A stretch of 64,000 nucleotides of DNA from Nemophila menziesii (Eukaryota; Streptophyta; Magnoliopsida; Boraginales; Hydrophyllaceae). The DNA is taken from assembly GCA_029959085.1 (NCBI GenBank), contig JARWIR010000036.1:434001-498000 (forward strand). Reading direction: 5' to 3'. Under the pieces are notes generated by a model. The model was not told the DNA's origin, made no database searches, and saw only the letters and a program-made list of their open reading frames with translations. A program made the translations under genes and the position numbers. This document shows, piece after piece, positions 61,736 to 64,000 of the stretch. Position 1 is the first letter of the stretch. Each line of letters begins with the position of its first letter.

Positions 61736-62170
61736 CTATATGAATAATTGAGTGTATGTTATGTATATCATCGAATGTTTAGACGTTGTCGTATGCCATG
61801 CGATCAGTGTTTCAAGGACTTATTTGTTTTTTTCCTATAGATTTTTCATGTCCCCACATGTAAATTGGCATCAAATTATTAGTAATTGGTTTAGATTTTT
61901 TTTGGGATGCTAGGTCCCTTAGAATAATATGTAGTCCTAAGATGAAAGGGGATTGGGTTTGAAAGATTTAGATGCATGTTAAAAAGTTTTACTCTTAAAT
62001 ATCTTATGGATAATAGTTAAGAAGGAGGAATTGTTGTGGATAAAGTGTGCATAGTGACTAGTTAAAATAAGGGGATATTGGGAATGAGATGTGAAGAACC
62101 AGGACTCTCCATTAAAGGGGAGTTGTAAAATTTGAAGGAGGATATTATGTTGCCCTTTCAGGAAAACACA
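61420..62170 (+). pseudogene. Decayed LINE reverse transcriptase fragment, P4/Q copy
   Basis: A more diverged relative of 2960-3720: a GFFQGEK word near 61530-61550, LGVSLL-like near 61700, and GLGLKDLDA near 61955-61975. From 61735 it is nearly the same as the truncated piece at 5118-5510. Confidence 0.5.
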
Positions 62171-63014
62171 TATTTTTTAGAAAATGATTTTCAAAACTCA
62201 ATTTGTAAATAGTTGGAAAAAGTCCAAGGAATATTAAGTTTAATAATAGTAACATTCCAAATGTTTGGTAAAGAACAAATTAATGGTGAGTTTCACCTGA
62301 CGTGAGTTGCGTTGAGAGTTTGTGTGACAGTGAGTGTGAGAAGTGTATATGCATGCATGGAATTGTGTAAATTATCTTGGATAATGAATTTCCAACAGAC
62401 AAGTGGCGGAGAAAAGTCAATAGTCAGTCAAGAGAGTAGATTTGATGTGACTACGTGATGTCTAGAGCTGTACCCACAAATGTTTGATAATCTAGAAGTT
62501 ACTGACCCATGCAAAGAGCACACAAACTATAATGATAATTATAGTAAATGCAATGATTTCTTTATCTTTGTATATATTTTCATTTATCAAAAATAATTAA
62601 TGATAATATAGTTATATTATAAGCAATTAATAAAATCTTAAAGTACATATATGTAAACAAACTATAAAATTATTACCATAAAAAAAGTTTACATATCTAT
62701 ATAATATGTGACAAGTCAAAAGTCATAGAATTATCGTGTTTTACAAAGAAAATATATATGTGACCCTATAAGGATTGAAATCGTGTGATATGTCAAGCAA
62801 ATGAATCATATCTTAAACTTCTATTCTAGCCCACAATATCAAGTTTCTAAAACCCACTTCTTCTCCTAAACCAATTCATAAATTTCTTCAAATCATCTCT
62901 CCTATATCACTTTAAACTTTTTTCAACAACATCTGAAGTAACATCGAGTTATTTTAAATATTCATTTTCCATGAAAGTCATTATTGATACTTTTTCTCTA
63001 GGCAAGACTTCATT

Positions 63015-63175
63015 CCAATATTGGATGGTTCAAAATCCATATCATAACCATTAATTATATTGATAAAACACATCTCATTAGATTAATTAGGTAGTTATTA
63101 TAATTAATATTTTATTTTTGAAATATGGGGTATGTGTCATAATACGATTAGTATTTGACTGTTCAATTTTGTATG
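63015..63175. mobile_element. Foldback (MITE-like) element, family T
   Basis: Left arm CCAATATTGGATGGTTC is well kept; the right arm TTGACTGTTCAATTTTG is decayed. Sister of the copy at 6323-6480. Confidence 0.5.
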
Positions 63176-63371
63176 GAAATATTTTCTTTTTATCACTATC
63201 GAATTAATGTTGTGGTCGAGTGAATTTTTTTTTTGAAATAAAAGTTTAAAAACATAGGTTATGTTATTATTATTATTTTTAAATTATCTACTACTTATTA
63301 AATGTTCTCTAGTAGTCCTTATGTTCTTGTAATCTTGACCCCGAAAAATATTTTTTGATAAAAATATTATA

Positions 63372-63386
63372 AATACACACAAACAC

Positions 63387-63434
<48 letters not shown>

Positions 63435-63507
63435 ATATATATATACATATGTAAGTATATATTTATATACATGAGTATATATATATATGGTTGTGTTTGT
63501 GTGTATT
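63372..63507. repeat. Palindrome around a TA microsatellite, second copy
   Basis: Arms AATACACACAAACACAA at 63372-63388 and the perfect complement at 63491-63507. The TA tract sits next to the left arm here (about 63391-63428), not next to the right arm as at 6749-6811. Confidence 0.6.
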
Positions 63508-63846
63508 TATAATATTATTTTCAAGTACTCCACCTGTAATAATTTTTCGGTGTTTAAAAATCCATTATTCTTGTTATTTGTACTTCATTTGTTTTTTAAT
63601 CCAATATACTAAAAATCATTGAAAATTAGTAAGTCCGAAAATTGGTGATTAGAATGTTTATTTTCTTAAATTTATCGAGTGTTCAAAATGAAATTGATGT
63701 AACAAACTTCTTTAACAACACTTGGAGCTTCGAATACTTAGTTGAGATGTGAATTTATTCTGAGCTTTTTCAATCGGAAGAAAATTTACTGCTCAGTAAA
63801 AAAGTAGGTTATATTGTGGTAAATAGTAAATACCTGCAAAAAAAAC

Positions 63847-63924
63847 TTTGGTGGTGGTAGTGGAGGAGCTGAAGATTCCGGTGGTGGAGAAAGTTCATAT
63901 TCCTATGATGAATCATTATTCAAG
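63847..63924 (+). other. Conserved glycine-rich reading frame, second copy
   Basis: Twenty-six codons, FGGGSGGAEDSGGG then ESSYSYDESLFK, same length as the copy at 7172-7249. Unidentified. Confidence 0.35.
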
Positions 63925-64000
63925 TTAATTACAATATTTGGTCCCTGTATTAAGCAAACATTGTTCTACAGGTCCCCATATTTATGCAAACGATGTACTA

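Larger units (their letters stand above)
61735..64000 (+). repeat. Block Q, second copy, cut by the window end
   Basis: Runs parallel to 5118-7320, including a family T foldback (63015-63175), the TA palindrome (63372-63507) and the glycine-rich frame (63847-63924). The part that would hold the KH relic lies beyond the window. Confidence 0.8.

Noticed and set aside
1..64000. LTR retrotransposons, CRISPR arrays, tRNA or rRNA genes
   Set aside because: No protease, integrase or RNase H motifs, no TG...CA direct terminal repeats with a primer-binding site, no regular short spaced repeats, and no tRNA cloverleaf or rRNA sequence were seen.

Overview
This is AT-rich nuclear DNA of a flowering plant. 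The evidence is GT/AG introns inside gene fragments, a plant-type L1 LINE (DUF4283-like ORF1, CCHC knuckle, EN-RT-zf-RVT ORF2), a Mutator-type MITE with a 9-bp target duplication, a Tourist-like MITE, and a tRNA-type SINE. A eudicot is likely, but the species cannot be told from the sequence. No intact cellular gene was found; every recognisable coding stretch is a fragment or a broken copy.

The dominant structure is a long-period, head-to-tail array. One composite unit, here called O-P-R, recurs along the + strand and all copies point the same way. P blocks lie at about 1-5118 (P1), 15437-20640 (P2), 27430-29340 (P6, old, partial), 39440-42850 (P5, old, partial), 49354-54640 (P3) and 59583-61735 (P4, old). 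Another old P fragment begins at 5118 and leads into block Q (5118 to about 10800). Q starts again at 61735 and runs off the window end. O blocks (14040-15437, 25465-27430, 48258-49354) precede P, and R blocks (20640-25465, 54640-59583, with relatives at 11270-14030 and 33780-39440) follow it. The stretches 14530-25465 and 48290-59583 are nearly the same at an offset of about 34 kb, although the units between them are much more diverged.

Inside P, in order, are a TATA-like box with a tiny first exon and splice donor, an exon resembling a UBA domain, a captured intron-containing piece of a RAD16-type SNF2 helicase (only in P1, P2 and P3), and a decayed reverse transcriptase of a second LINE. 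P4 and P5 lack the RAD16 piece and keep the UBA-like exon, so they look like the state before capture or after clean loss. Block Q carries a glycine-rich reading frame, a minus-strand KH-domain gene fragment with a CT-rich 5' end, and several exon-like stretches I could not identify.

Younger insertions mark single copies and can be read against uninterrupted paralogues in the window. They are a 5.3-kb minus-strand LINE (42941-48244, 13-bp target duplication), a 241-bp Mutator-like MITE (34794-35034), an 82-bp Tourist-like MITE (50209-50290) and a roughly 97-bp SINE (16509-16605). A further foldback family of about 160 bp and palindromes around TA microsatellites recur. About 29340-33780 is single-copy here and nothing in it was identified. 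No defence system, CRISPR array, operon or rRNA/tRNA gene is present.
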